Below, in pieces: positions 32,860-41,885 of a stretch of 64,000 bases of DNA (position 1 is the first letter of the stretch; each line of letters opens with the position of its first letter). Below the pieces are notes generated by a model. The model was not told the DNA's origin and did no database searches. It saw only the letters and a list, made by a program, of their open reading frames with translations. This DNA is from Halobaculum gomorrense. Its GTDB lineage: Archaea; Halobacteriota; Halobacteria; Halobacteriales; Haloferacaceae. Both the position numbers and the translations under genes were made by a program. The DNA lies in NCBI RefSeq assembly GCF_900129775.1, contig NZ_FQWV01000003.1, forward strand, positions 248,001 to 312,000. The letters are read 5' to 3'.

Positions 32860-35289
32860 ATGGAGTATCACGAAGCGGTGAACGACCTCGAGCGGCTCCG
32901 GCGGCTGCGCCCGAAACTCGGGACGGAGACGACCGCCGCCCTCCTCGAGACGGTTGGTGACCCTCACGAGGGGATGGCCACCGTCCAGGTCGCGGGGTCG
33001 AACGGGAAGGGGAGCACCGCCCGGACCCTCGAGCGCGTGCTGCGGGAGGCCGGCGTCGACGTGGGGCTGTACACCTCGCCGGACCTGAACGACCTCCGCG
33101 AGCGGATCCGCGTCGGCGGGCAGAAGATCCCGAAACGGACGGTCGCCAGGTTCGTCGACGTGGTGTGGCCCTCGATCGTCGACCGCGCGGTCGACGGGGA
33201 CGAACCGACGTTCTTCGAGGCGTTCACCGTGCTCGCGCTCTGGCACTTCGACCGTGAGGACGTGGACGTGGCGATCCTCGAGGTCGGGATCGGCGGCCGC
33301 TACGACGCGACGAGCGTCGTCGACCCCGTCGCCAGCGCCGTCACGAGCGTCAGCCTCGAACACACGGACATCATCGGGTCCACCGTCGAAGAGATCGCCC
33401 GCGACAAAGCGCAGGTCGCGCCGGCGGACGGTCCGCTCGTGACCGGCGCGACCGGGGCGGCGCTGGACGCGATCCGCGGGGAGACGGCAGTCGTCACGGT
33501 CGGCGGCGAGGACGCGGACGTGACCGCCACCGAGACGCCGAACGACCCGCCGACGACCGCGACCGTCTCCGTGGCCGGCCCGGACTGGGCGGTGGCGGCG
33601 GAGACGACTCTCCTCGGGGCCCACCAGGCGACCAACGCGGGGGTCGCCGCCACGCTCGCCCGACAGCTCGACGCCCGAACCGAGTTCGAGGTGTCCGACG
33701 AGGCGATCGCCGCCGGGATCAGGAACGTCACCGCCCCCGGGCGGTTCGAGCTCATGGAGACGGCGCCGCTCGTCGTGCTCGACGGGGCGCACAACCCGGG
33801 GGCCTGTGAGACGCTCGCCGCGACGCTCGACCGCTTCGCGTACGACGACTGCCATCTCGTCTTCGGGGCGATGCGCGACAAGGACCACGCGGCGATGTGC
33901 GAAGCGCTCCCGGCGGCCGATGCAGCCTATCTCGCGGAGCCGGAGACCGACCGGGCGCGGCGGACGGACGCGCTCGCGGCCGTTTTCGAGCGGGCGACTG
34001 GAACCACTCCCGAGACGTTCGGCTCGGTCGCCGGGGCGCTCGACCGGGCGCTGCGCGCCGCGGACCCCGGCGACTGCGTGCTCGCCACGGGGTCGCTGTA
34101 CGTCGTCGCGGAGGCGCGGGACCGCTGGACGCGGATCCCCCGGACGTTCCAGCCCTCGACGCCGCGGGCGGCGCGGGCCGTGATGGAGCGGGCCGACGCG
34201 TCCCGGCGGACCCGGCGGGAGCGCGCCGACGAGACGGTGGGGCGGACGGTGCGGTTCCACGCCCGCCGCGGGATGGCCGACCGGCTCGCCACGGAGTTGC
34301 GGTCGCTCGGCGGGACCGCGGCCGTCTCGGCGATCACCGACGCCGACCAGCACGTCGAGGCCGTCCTCTCGGGGACCCACGCCGAGCTCAAGCGGCTCGT
34401 GGGACGGGTCCGGGGGTGGGAGGGCCGCAGCAGCGTCGTCGCGGCGTTGACCGACGCGCTCGACATCGGCGTCGACGCCGGCGGCGACCACCCGTGGGCG
34501 AACGGCACCGCGGTCATGGGGATCCTCAACGCGACGCCGGACTCCTTTCACGACGGCGGCGAGTACGACACCGTCGAGCGGGCGGTCGCGCGGGCCGAGA
34601 CGATGGTCGCCGAGGGCGCCGACATCGTCGACGTGGGCGGCGAGTCGACCCGACCGGGCGCCGACCCGGTTCCCGTCGAGACGGAGATCGACCGCGTCGT
34701 GCCCGTCATCGAGGCGGTCGCGGGGCTGGACGCGCAGGTCTCCGTCGACACGCGCAAACCCCCGGTTGCGCGGGCGGCGCTCGAGGCCGGCGCGGACATC
34801 GTCAACGACGTGACCGGGCTCTCCGACGCGGCGATGCGCCGGACCGTCGCCGAGTACGACGTGCCGGCGGTGTGTATGCACAGCCTCGCCGCGCCGGTGG
34901 ACCCGAACCGGTCGTACGCCTACGACGACGTGGTCGACGACGTGCTCGAAGCGCTCTCAGAGCGGCTGCTGCTCGCCGAGCGCGCGGGGATCGACCGCTC
35001 ACAGCTCGTCGTCGACCCGGGGCTCGGATTCGGGAAGCGGAGCGGTGAGAGCTTCGCGCTGCTCGACCGGCTCGACGAGTTCCACGCGCTCGGCTGTCCG
35101 GTGATGGTCGGCCACTCGCACAAGTCGATGTTCGCGGACGTGGCGACCGACCCCGACGACCGGCTCGCCGCCACCGTCGCCGCCACCGCCCTCGCCGCCG
35201 AACGAGGTGCCGACGTGGTCCGCGTCCACGACGTGGCGCCGAACGCCGACGCCGTCCGGACGGCGGCCCGGACGATCGGCGAGGAGTGA
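32860..35289 (+). CDS. folCP: Fused dihydrofolate/folylpolyglutamate synthase and dihydropteroate synthase
   Basis: An 809-residue, two-enzyme fusion known from haloarchaea. Residues about 1-430 are FolC: P-loop AGSNGKGSTARTLE, EVGIGGRYDATSVV, SLEHTDIIGSTVEEIA and LDGAHNPGACE. About 430-545 is a linker domain with Arg-rich helices and a beta segment (GRTVRFHARRGMADRLATEL, then HAELKRLVGRV) that I cannot place. About 546-809 is FolP: MGILNATPDSFHDGGEYD, DIVDVGGESTRPGADPV, VSVDTRKPPVARAALEAG, DIVNDVTG, DPGLGFGKR and GHSHKSMF. It makes dihydropteroate from pABA and the pterin pyrophosphate, then adds glutamate. It would supply the tetrahydrofolate used by the demethylation enzymes on both sides. 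Confidence 0.93.
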   Translation: MEYHEAVNDLERLRRLRPKLGTETTAALLETVGDPHEGMATVQVAGSNGKGSTARTLERVLREAGVDVGLYTSPDLNDLRERIRVGGQKIPKRTVARFVDVVWPSIVDRAVDGDEPTFFEAFTVLALWHFDREDVDVAILEVGIGGRYDATSVVDPVASAVTSVSLEHTDIIGSTVEEIARDKAQVAPADGPLVTGATGAALDAIRGETAVVTVGGEDADVTATETPNDPPTTATVSVAGPDWAVAAETTLLGAHQATNAGVAATLARQLDARTEFEVSDEAIAAGIRNVTAPGRFELMETAPLVVLDGAHNPGACETLAATLDRFAYDDCHLVFGAMRDKDHAAMCEALPAADAAYLAEPETDRARRTDALAAVFERATGTTPETFGSVAGALDRALRAADPGDCVLATGSLYVVAEARDRWTRIPRTFQPSTPRAARAVMERADASRRTRRERADETVGRTVRFHARRGMADRLATELRSLGGTAAVSAITDADQHVEAVLSGTHAELKRLVGRVRGWEGRSSVVAALTDALDIGVDAGGDHPWANGTAVMGILNATPDSFHDGGEYDTVERAVARAETMVAEGADIVDVGGESTRPGADPVPVETEIDRVVPVIEAVAGLDAQVSVDTRKPPVARAALEAGADIVNDVTGLSDAAMRRTVAEYDVPAVCMHSLAAPVDPNRSYAYDDVVDDVLEALSERLLLAERAGIDRSQLVVDPGLGFGKRSGESFALLDRLDEFHALGCPVMVGHSHKSMFADVATDPDDRLAATVAATALAAERGADVVRVHDVAPNADAVRTAARTIGEE

Positions 35290-35446
35290 CCGGCCGGGGA
35301 GTCGAACCGTCGGTCCCGGCGCACGTGGACGTCCGACTCCGCAGGCCGCTTCCTCCGTAGGTGACCGGGCAGGTCGACGCTGGACCGGTCGCAGTCGTGA
35401 GAGCCGAAAGCGTCATTCCGCCGGGGAACGCGTACGTGGCCCACCG

Positions 35447-35696
35447 ATGCGATTCCCGCCGCTACAGTTCAGCCTTCCCGCTGGCCCGTTCCTGGTCATC
35501 GGTCTGGTCACCCTCCTCTCGATCGCGCTGCCGGCGTACTACGTGTACAACGACGCGGGGAAGCGGAACAATGAGGATAGGCGGTTGTGGACGGTGGCGA
35601 CCGTCCTCGGTGGCATCGCGGGGGGGTGGTTCCGTGGGAACGGTCTCCGGAGCGCTCCTCGTCGTCGTCCTCTACCTGATCGTCGGGCGCGACTGA
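35447..35696 (+). pseudogene. Small membrane protein gene with apparent frameshift in a G7 run
   Basis: From the ATG at 35447 (MRFPPLQFSLPAGPFLVIGL) a hydrophobic segment, a polar loop (YYVYNDAGKRNNEDRRLW) and the start of a second glycine-rich helix (TVLGGIAGG) are read in one frame. After a run of seven Gs (35620-35626) the coherent continuation, GGSVGTVSGALLVVVLYLIVGRD, is in the +1 frame and ends at the TGA at 35696. Removing one G restores a two-span protein of about 82 residues. Either the copy is inactivated, or the extra base is a sequencing error, or frameshifting occurs. No function is known. Confidence 0.55.
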
Positions 35697-35773
35697 CCCG
35701 CGCCGCAGGAGCCACGCGTGGGGGCCGGTCGGATGGTGAGGCGGACGGCGGGAGACGTGAAGCGAGGGCGCCG

Positions 35774-38329
35774 TTACCGCAGGATCTTCTCGCGGCCGGC
35801 GTCGAACAGGGGCTCGTCGCGGGTCGTCGCCGCGTACGTCTCCCCCTCACACCGGATGGTCACGTCGGTTCCGGCCTCGGCGTACTCGCTCGGCAGGTAG
35901 GCGTACGCGATGGACTCGCCGATCGAGTAGCCGTAATCGCCCGCGAGCACGTAGCCGAGCGCCGTCTCACCGTCGGCGTCGAGCACCGGCCGGCCGCTCG
36001 ACACGATGTCGGTCGAGTCGTCGAGCGTGATTGCAGTCGCCCGTGAGTCGATCCCGTCGGCCTTCGCGGCCTCCAGCGGTTCCTTCCCGATGAAGTCGGT
36101 GTCGAAGTCGACGGCGAACGGGAGCCCGGCCTCCAGCGGGTTCACGTCGGTGTCGATGTCGGTCCCCCACAGCCGGAACCCCTTCTCGAGGCGCATGCTC
36201 TCCATGGCGCCGCCGCCCATCGGCCGCACGTCGAGGTCCTGGCCGGCCTCCCACAGCGTCTCCCAGAGCCGGGCGCCGTACTCCGTGGGCGCCCACAGCT
36301 CCCAGCCGAGTTCGCCGACGTAGGAGACGCGCAGCGCCACGACGGGGATCTCGCCGACGTAGAGCTGTTTGCAGCCGAAGTAGGGGAACCCGCCCTTCGA
36401 GACGTCCGCGTCGGTGACGCGCTGGAGGAGGAGCCGCGACTTCGGCCCCCAGACGCCGACCGTACACGTCCCAGACTCGTTGATGTTCACGTCGACGGTC
36501 TCGGGGGCGTGCCGCTGGAGCCAGCCGCCGTGGATGCCGGGCGAGTTGCCGCCGCCGGTCGTCACCATGTACTCGCCGGGCGCGTGGTGGGCGACGGTGA
36601 GGTCCGCGAGGACGTTGCCGCCCTCGTTAAGGATCGTCGTGTAGCGCACGTCGCCCACCTCGATATCGATGTCGTTGGTGCAGACCCGCTGGAGGAACGC
36701 TTCGGCCCCCTCGCCGGAGACGTCGATGGCGGTGAAGGAGGTCATGTCGAACATGGAGACGTGCTCGCGGGTGTGGAGGTGTTCTGCGGCCTCGATCTGT
36801 GAGCGGTTGATCGCCTGCCAGCCGTCCTGTTCGGGAATCCGCTCCTCGTAGCGGTCGACGAGGTCAGCGTTCGACTCGTACCACTGGGGGCTCTCCCAGC
36901 CGCCCGCCTGGTAGAACTCCGCACCCAACTGCTCCTGATACGGGTAGAAGGGGCTGCGGCGGAGCCCGCGGTGGTCGTCGGGTTGCCAGCGCGGCTCGAC
37001 GATGCTGTACACCTGCTCGTAGCGTTTCGCCCCGCGGTCGACGAAGTAGTCCGTCTCGCCGGTGTGGGGCGCAAAGCGGTTCACGTCGATGCCGCTGGTG
37101 TCGACGGGGCCGGAGGGGAGCCGCGGCACGCCGTTCTCCATCCACTCGGCGATGATGCGGCCGTACCCCCCCGAGTGCGTCCACCAGACGGCGAGCGCCG
37201 ACCAGAGGTCCGTGATCTCGGTCTCGCCGACCGCCGGCATCCCGTCGGGCGTGAACACGAAGATGCCGTTCTCGGTGACGGCGTACTCCTCGTCGGCCGT
37301 GGCGGGGAGCAACTCGTCGAACGCCTGCTTCGCGGATTTATCGCGGTTGCGATGGGTCGGGCGCGTCCAGTGTTTTTCGGAGAAGTCCCGGACGGAGGCC
37401 TGCTGGCGCTCCGTGTTGTCACCCATCGCGCTCGGGTCGACCGACAGCGTCTCGTGGTTGTACGAGCCCATCCCGACGGCGTCACCGTGCGTGCGGAAGT
37501 ACAGCGAGTGGTCCTGATCGCGGCCGACCGGGCGGTGTGGCCCCTCGCTCATGTACTCCTGGATGTCGCGGTTCCCCGGCACGTCGAGCCCGTCGGTGTG
37601 GCTTCCGACGCCGGTGCCCGCGTCCGCGAGTTCCGCCATCGGCTCCGTGACGACGTACTGGTGTTCGACGGGCGCGATCGGGAGGTCGAGGCCCGCGAGT
37701 TGCCCCGTCTGGTAGCCCCAGTTGTTCGTCGCGATGACACAGCGGTCACACTCGATCCGGCCGTCGCCGGTCTCGACGGCGGTCACCTCGCCGCCCGCGA
37801 CATCGAGGTCGGTCACCGTGACGTTCCCGTGGAAGTCGGCCGCCGACTCGCTCATGTACCACTGGAGCGCGCCGATCCCGTCGACTCGGCCGTCGGTCGG
37901 CGAGTAGTAACCGCCGAGGATCTCCTCTTCGTTCACCAGCGGCAGGTGGTCGGTCACCTCCGACGGCGAGAGGAGGTCCGGCTCGGGTAAGCCGTAGGAG
38001 GTGGCCCACTCGACGCGCCGCCGCAGGAAGTCCATCCGTGCCTCGCTGCGCGCGAGCTCGATCCCGCCGACCTCGTCGTAGACGCCGGCCTCCTCGAACA
38101 GTCGACTGCTGTAGTACGCCGCCTTCGTCTGGACCTTCGACGGGGACGTCTGGAACATGATCCCCGGCGCGTGGACCGACGATCCGCCGGTCACCGGTAG
38201 CGGTCCCTTGTCGAGGACGACCACGTCCTCCGCGCCGAGTTCGGTCAGGTGATACGCGACGCTGCAGCCGACCGCGCCGGCGCCGACGATCACCGTCTCC
38301 GCCCGCGAGGGTAGCTCCCGTGTGCTCAT
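35774..38329 (-). CDS. Dimethylglycine/sarcosine dehydrogenase-like FAD protein with GcvT domains
   Basis: From the ATG at 38329 it has 851 residues, the length of eukaryotic and bacterial dimethylglycine or sarcosine dehydrogenases. The N-terminal DAO domain has GAGAVG at 16-21 and GGSSVHAPG with H53, the position of the covalent flavin histidine in the family. Residues about 430-850 are the tetrahydrofolate-binding aminomethyltransferase domains, with EHVSMFDMTSFTAIDVSG, ALRVSYVGELGWELWAP and MRLEKGFRLWGTDI. The reaction class is oxidative N-demethylation with transfer of the one-carbon unit to tetrahydrofolate. A close paralogue lies immediately upstream. A TATA-like box stands 27 bases before the start. 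The substrate (dimethylglycine, sarcosine or other) is not proven. Confidence 0.88.
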   Translation of the reverse strand: MSTRELPSRAETVIVGAGAVGCSVAYHLTELGAEDVVVLDKGPLPVTGGSSVHAPGIMFQTSPSKVQTKAAYYSSRLFEEAGVYDEVGGIELARSEARMDFLRRRVEWATSYGLPEPDLLSPSEVTDHLPLVNEEEILGGYYSPTDGRVDGIGALQWYMSESAADFHGNVTVTDLDVAGGEVTAVETGDGRIECDRCVIATNNWGYQTGQLAGLDLPIAPVEHQYVVTEPMAELADAGTGVGSHTDGLDVPGNRDIQEYMSEGPHRPVGRDQDHSLYFRTHGDAVGMGSYNHETLSVDPSAMGDNTERQQASVRDFSEKHWTRPTHRNRDKSAKQAFDELLPATADEEYAVTENGIFVFTPDGMPAVGETEITDLWSALAVWWTHSGGYGRIIAEWMENGVPRLPSGPVDTSGIDVNRFAPHTGETDYFVDRGAKRYEQVYSIVEPRWQPDDHRGLRRSPFYPYQEQLGAEFYQAGGWESPQWYESNADLVDRYEERIPEQDGWQAINRSQIEAAEHLHTREHVSMFDMTSFTAIDVSGEGAEAFLQRVCTNDIDIEVGDVRYTTILNEGGNVLADLTVAHHAPGEYMVTTGGGNSPGIHGGWLQRHAPETVDVNINESGTCTVGVWGPKSRLLLQRVTDADVSKGGFPYFGCKQLYVGEIPVVALRVSYVGELGWELWAPTEYGARLWETLWEAGQDLDVRPMGGGAMESMRLEKGFRLWGTDIDTDVNPLEAGLPFAVDFDTDFIGKEPLEAAKADGIDSRATAITLDDSTDIVSSGRPVLDADGETALGYVLAGDYGYSIGESIAYAYLPSEYAEAGTDVTIRCEGETYAATTRDEPLFDAGREKILR

Positions 38330-38352
38330 ACCCCTACACCGGTTGAACCCGG

Positions 38353-38360
38353 GATAAATT
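38353..38360 (-). promoter_or_regulatory. TATA-like box for first dehydrogenase-like gene
   Basis: AATTTATC on the minus strand is centred 27 bases before the ATG at 38329, indicating a separate leaderless promoter in the 168-base gap between the two paralogues. Confidence 0.5.
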
Positions 38361-38497
38361 CGGTGGTCACTGCTGAGAACCGCCGGAGGGCGAGCCCCTG
38401 TGGGTGGAGCACGTCGCTGAACCGCAGGGGGAACCACAACACGTCAGAATTGTGAATACAATCGGGACGCGTCCCGAGGGACCGGTGCCCGGGGAGG

Positions 38498-41098
38498 TTA
38501 CCCGCCGTGAATCGGTTCCTCGCGCACCGTCGCGGCGTAGCGGTCGCCCTCGAAGAGGACCTCCACGTCGGTCCCCGGTTCGGCGTACTCCGGTGGCAGG
38601 TACGTGTACGCGATGCAGGCGCCCACGGAGTAGCCGTACTCGGCGCTGTGGACGTAGCCGAGCGTCTCGTCCTCGCCCGGCGCGAACACCGGCCGGTCGT
38701 CGAGGATCGTCGCGTCCGGATCGTCAAGCGTGAGCGGGGCGACCTCGTGGCGCCGCTCGCCGCCGTCCGCGGCAGCCGCGGTCGACTCCGCGAGCGCCTC
38801 CTTCCCGATGAAGTCGGTGTCCATGTCGACCGCCCAGCCGAGCCCCGCCTCGTAGGGCGTGTGCTCGGTGTGGAGGTCCTTCCCCCACAGTCGGAACCCC
38901 TTCTCGATGCGCAGCGAGTCGAGCGCGCCGTTGCCGTACGGTCGGATGTCGTACTCCGCGCCCGCCTCAAGGACGTGTTCCCAGAGCCGCTCGCCGTACT
39001 CGGACGGGGTGTACAGCTCCCAGCCGAGCTCGCCGGCATAGGAGACGCGCAACGCGGTGACGGGGACGTTCTTCACGAAGAACTGCTGGCTCGTGAAGAA
39101 CGGGAACGCCTCGTCGGAGAGGTCGACGTCCGTCACCTTCGAGAGCACCTTGCGGGCGTCCGGCCCGGTACACACCATCGCGGCGAGGTTGGAGGTCACG
39201 TCGTTGACGAGGACCCCCTCGGGCGACTGCTCGCGCACCCACGCGACGTGGTTGTTCCCGACCTCCCGTCCCGTCGTCAAGAGGAGATACCGGTCGTCGT
39301 CCACCCTCGTGACGGTGATGTCGGCGCGCACGCCGCCGCCCTCGTTGCACATCAGCGTGTACTTCACGTCGCCCACGTCGAGGTCCATGTCGTTCGTACA
39401 GAGCCGCTGGACGAACGCGCCGGCCTCGGCCCCGACGACCTCCATCTTGTTGAACGAGGTCATGTCGTGGAGCCCGACGTGTTCGCGCACGTGGAGCGTC
39501 TCGGCGCCCTCGATGGGCGACCAGTAGATCCCCTCCCAGCCGTCGCGGTCGGGGATCTGATCCTCGTAACGGTCGACGAGGTCGGCGTTCGACTCGAACC
39601 ACTGGGGTTCCTCCCAGCCGGCCTCCGCCCACAGCTCCGCGCCGTACTCCTTGTGGGTGTGGTACATCGGCGTCCGCCGGATGTCCCGCTGGCTGTCGGT
39701 CCACACCCACTTCGGGTGCATGATGTTGTAGACGATGCGGTACTCCTCGGCGCCGATGTCGCGGGCGAAGTCCCAGCTCCCCTCGTGGTCGTCGAACCGG
39801 TTCACGTCGGAGTGGGCGAGGTCGATCGGCCCGTCGTCGAGCTTGGGGACCCCGGTCTCCATCCACTCCGCGAGCGCCTTCCCCGCGCCGCCCGCGTGCG
39901 TGACCCAGATCGCCGCCGCGGTCCAGAGCCCGTCGTACTCCTGCACCGGACCCATGACCGGCAGCCCGTTGGGCGACTCGGCGAACATCCCGTTGTACTT
40001 GAACTCCAGTTCCTTGCCGGCCGTCGCCGGGAGCAGCTCGTCGCTGGCCTGCCGCGGCGCCTTGTGCGGGCGATCTGGGTGGGTCGCGTTCTCCATGTGG
40101 TAGTCGGTGAACTCGTGGACCGACCCCTGCTCGCCGTCCGGGTCGTTCCCGCCCAGCTCCTGCGGATCGGGGACGATTGGCTCGTGGTTGTACGAGCCGA
40201 TACCGTAGGAGTCCCCGTGCGTTCGGAAGTACATCGCGTTGTCCTGATCGCGCAGGATGGGCCGGTCCGGCCCGACGAGCAGCCGCTTGGCCTTCTCCCC
40301 GGAGACGTTCTCGTAGTTCTCGAACAGCGGGTGGTCGGTCACGTCGACCGCGCTCTCGGAGAGCTCCTCGAGCGACTCGGTCATCGTGTACTGGTGTTCG
40401 ACCGGCGTCACCGGCAGGTGGACGCCGAGCTTCTCGCCGAGCTGGCGCGCCCAGATGTTCGTCGCGACGACGACCTCGTCGCAGTCGATGGTCCCGTTCT
40501 CCGTGACGACCGCTTGCACCGCGCCGTCGGCCGTCTCGACGTCCTCCGTGCGGGTGTGCGGGACGAACGTCGCGCCGCGGTCCATCGCCTCGCGGGCCAA
40601 GGCGTCACACGCGACCACGCCGGACACCTGCCCGTCCGTCGGCGAGTAGTAGCCGCCGAGGATCTGGCTCTCGTCGACGAGCGGCAGGTGGTCGGTCACC
40701 TCCGACGGGGAGAGTAGCTGTGGGTCATCGATCCCCCACGCCTTGGCGTGTTCGACCCGCCGCTGGAGGAACGCCATCCGCTCCTCGGAGCGCGCCACCT
40801 CGATGCCGCCCGTCTCGTTGTACGCCTGGGTCCCGTCCGCGCCTTCGAGCTCGGAGTAGAGCGTCCGGCTGTAGTTCGCGAACTGACTGAGCGTCTTCGG
40901 CTCGGCCGTCTGGAACATGATCCCTGGCGCGTGCGTCGAGGAGCCACCGGTCGTCGGCATCGGCCCCTGATCGACAACGACCACGTCGTCACGGCCCATC
41001 TCAGTTAGCTGGTAGGCGATATTGCAGCCGACGATGCCGGCTCCTACGATGACGGTACCCGCCCGCTCCGGGAGCGTCTCGGTCGGATTCATAGCCAT
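38498..41098 (-). CDS. Second dimethylglycine/sarcosine dehydrogenase-like FAD protein with GcvT domains
   Basis: An 866-residue paralogue of the preceding gene. GAGIVG at 19-24 and GGSSTHAPG with H56 mark the FAD domain; GWEGIYWSPIEG, EHVGLHDMTSFNKMEVVG, LRVSYAGELGWELYTPSEYGE and LRIEKGFRLWGKDL mark the C-terminal folate-binding part. The ATG at 41098 (MAMN) is favoured over the one six bases later by a TATATCC box at minus 28. The two copies are alike over their whole lengths yet differ in many loop residues around the DAO domain, suggesting different methylated substrates, for example dimethylglycine and sarcosine. The expected product is methylene-tetrahydrofolate, which FolD can oxidise. 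Confidence 0.88.
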   Translation of the reverse strand: MAMNPTETLPERAGTVIVGAGIVGCNIAYQLTEMGRDDVVVVDQGPMPTTGGSSTHAPGIMFQTAEPKTLSQFANYSRTLYSELEGADGTQAYNETGGIEVARSEERMAFLQRRVEHAKAWGIDDPQLLSPSEVTDHLPLVDESQILGGYYSPTDGQVSGVVACDALAREAMDRGATFVPHTRTEDVETADGAVQAVVTENGTIDCDEVVVATNIWARQLGEKLGVHLPVTPVEHQYTMTESLEELSESAVDVTDHPLFENYENVSGEKAKRLLVGPDRPILRDQDNAMYFRTHGDSYGIGSYNHEPIVPDPQELGGNDPDGEQGSVHEFTDYHMENATHPDRPHKAPRQASDELLPATAGKELEFKYNGMFAESPNGLPVMGPVQEYDGLWTAAAIWVTHAGGAGKALAEWMETGVPKLDDGPIDLAHSDVNRFDDHEGSWDFARDIGAEEYRIVYNIMHPKWVWTDSQRDIRRTPMYHTHKEYGAELWAEAGWEEPQWFESNADLVDRYEDQIPDRDGWEGIYWSPIEGAETLHVREHVGLHDMTSFNKMEVVGAEAGAFVQRLCTNDMDLDVGDVKYTLMCNEGGGVRADITVTRVDDDRYLLLTTGREVGNNHVAWVREQSPEGVLVNDVTSNLAAMVCTGPDARKVLSKVTDVDLSDEAFPFFTSQQFFVKNVPVTALRVSYAGELGWELYTPSEYGERLWEHVLEAGAEYDIRPYGNGALDSLRIEKGFRLWGKDLHTEHTPYEAGLGWAVDMDTDFIGKEALAESTAAAADGGERRHEVAPLTLDDPDATILDDRPVFAPGEDETLGYVHSAEYGYSVGACIAYTYLPPEYAEPGTDVEVLFEGDRYAATVREEPIHGG

Positions 41099-41122
41099 TA
41101 GCGATAGCTGACGGTGGTATCC

Positions 41123-41129
41123 GGATATA
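41123..41129 (-). promoter_or_regulatory. TATA-like box for second dehydrogenase-like gene
   Basis: TATATCC on the minus strand is centred 28 bases before the ATG at 41098, pointing to a leaderless transcript from that ATG. Confidence 0.5.
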
Positions 41130-41299
41130 CCTACCGCCGGGGCCGATATTCCACGACGTGTCGGGAAGAAATCATGTCGTGTGTGGCCGTTGAGGCGGCG
41201 GCGTTCGTCCCGGCCGCGACGTCGCGATCGCTCGCGGCCGTCGCGCGGGTCATCTCTCGGTCGTTTCAGTCACTCTGGGCGTCGCTTGCGGCGCGTCGC

Positions 41300-41458
41300 T
41301 CAGTACTTCGGGCGGACGACCCGGCGAAGCGCGCCGCGGCGGCGCAGCAGCCGGCGGAGCACGGCTTCGACCCGAGCGGCGCTCTCGAGGTTCGGCGTCG
41401 CGGGCAGGTAGAGGTCCATATCGGTTTCGTCCGAAGACTCTGCGGTCGTTCGGTTCAT
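41300..41458 (-). CDS. Possible small basic protein (52 residues)
   Basis: An ATG-to-TGA frame reading MNRTTAESSDETDMDLYLPA, then PNLESAARVEAVLRRLLRRRG and a short basic end RRVVRPKY. Third positions are strongly G/C biased in this frame and not in the longer overlapping frames, which favours it. An acidic N-terminus and basic helical C-terminus might bind nucleic acid. AT-rich sequence lies upstream of the start. The family is not recognised and the evidence is codon bias alone. Confidence 0.4.
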   Translation of the reverse strand: MNRTTAESSDETDMDLYLPATPNLESAARVEAVLRRLLRRRGALRRVVRPKY

Positions 41459-41572
41459 ACCATAGTTCGGTGCTGCGGGGATTTAACGCTTCTGAACTTA
41501 TTTTGCCGAATAGAGAAATAAACATGATATTGTGACAAACTTGCACGGGTCGCGTTCACATTCTGCCAGCGC

Positions 41573-41885
41573 TCACTCCTCGGCGTCGGGCGGCGCTGGG
41601 GCCTCCGGGACCGCCTCGCGGCCGTCGGTTTGGACGAGCACCACCTCCGCGAGGACGAGGCCGCCGCCGCCGATCACGGCCGGCGTCACCGGCTCCGCCA
41701 ACAGCAGCGCCCCGAGCGTCACCGTCACCACCGGCTCGACGGTACTGACGACGCCGACCCGGCTCGCCGCCAGCCGCGAGACGCCCTCGTAGAAGAGCAG
41801 ATGCGGCACCACCGTCGAGACGAGCGTGATTCCCAGAACGATCCCCCACTCGGCCCGCCCGGCCGGGAGCGCGTCTCCATCCCCG
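41573..41885 (-). pseudogene. Truncated DMT/EamA transporter, C-terminal part only
   Basis: The frame ending at 41573 encodes about 100 residues that match the last three spans of a haloarchaeal EamA transporter: EWGIVLGITLVSTVVPHLLF, YEGVSRLAASRVGVVSTVEP, VVTVTLGALLLAEPVTPAVI and GGGLVLAEVVLVQTDGRE. The N-terminal seven spans are absent. Upstream of about 41885 the sequence switches to lower-GC accessory DNA in other frames, so this is the left boundary of an insertion or rearrangement. High GC and codon bias show it belongs to the host backbone. Confidence 0.75.

Noticed and set aside
32830-34881. 683-codon minus-strand frame opposite folC-folP
   Set aside because: Antisense shadow; composition dominated by Arg, Gly, Asp and His with no domain.
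38507-40717. 736-codon plus-strand frame opposite the second dehydrogenase-like gene
   Set aside because: Antisense shadow of a protein with clear FAD and folate domain motifs.
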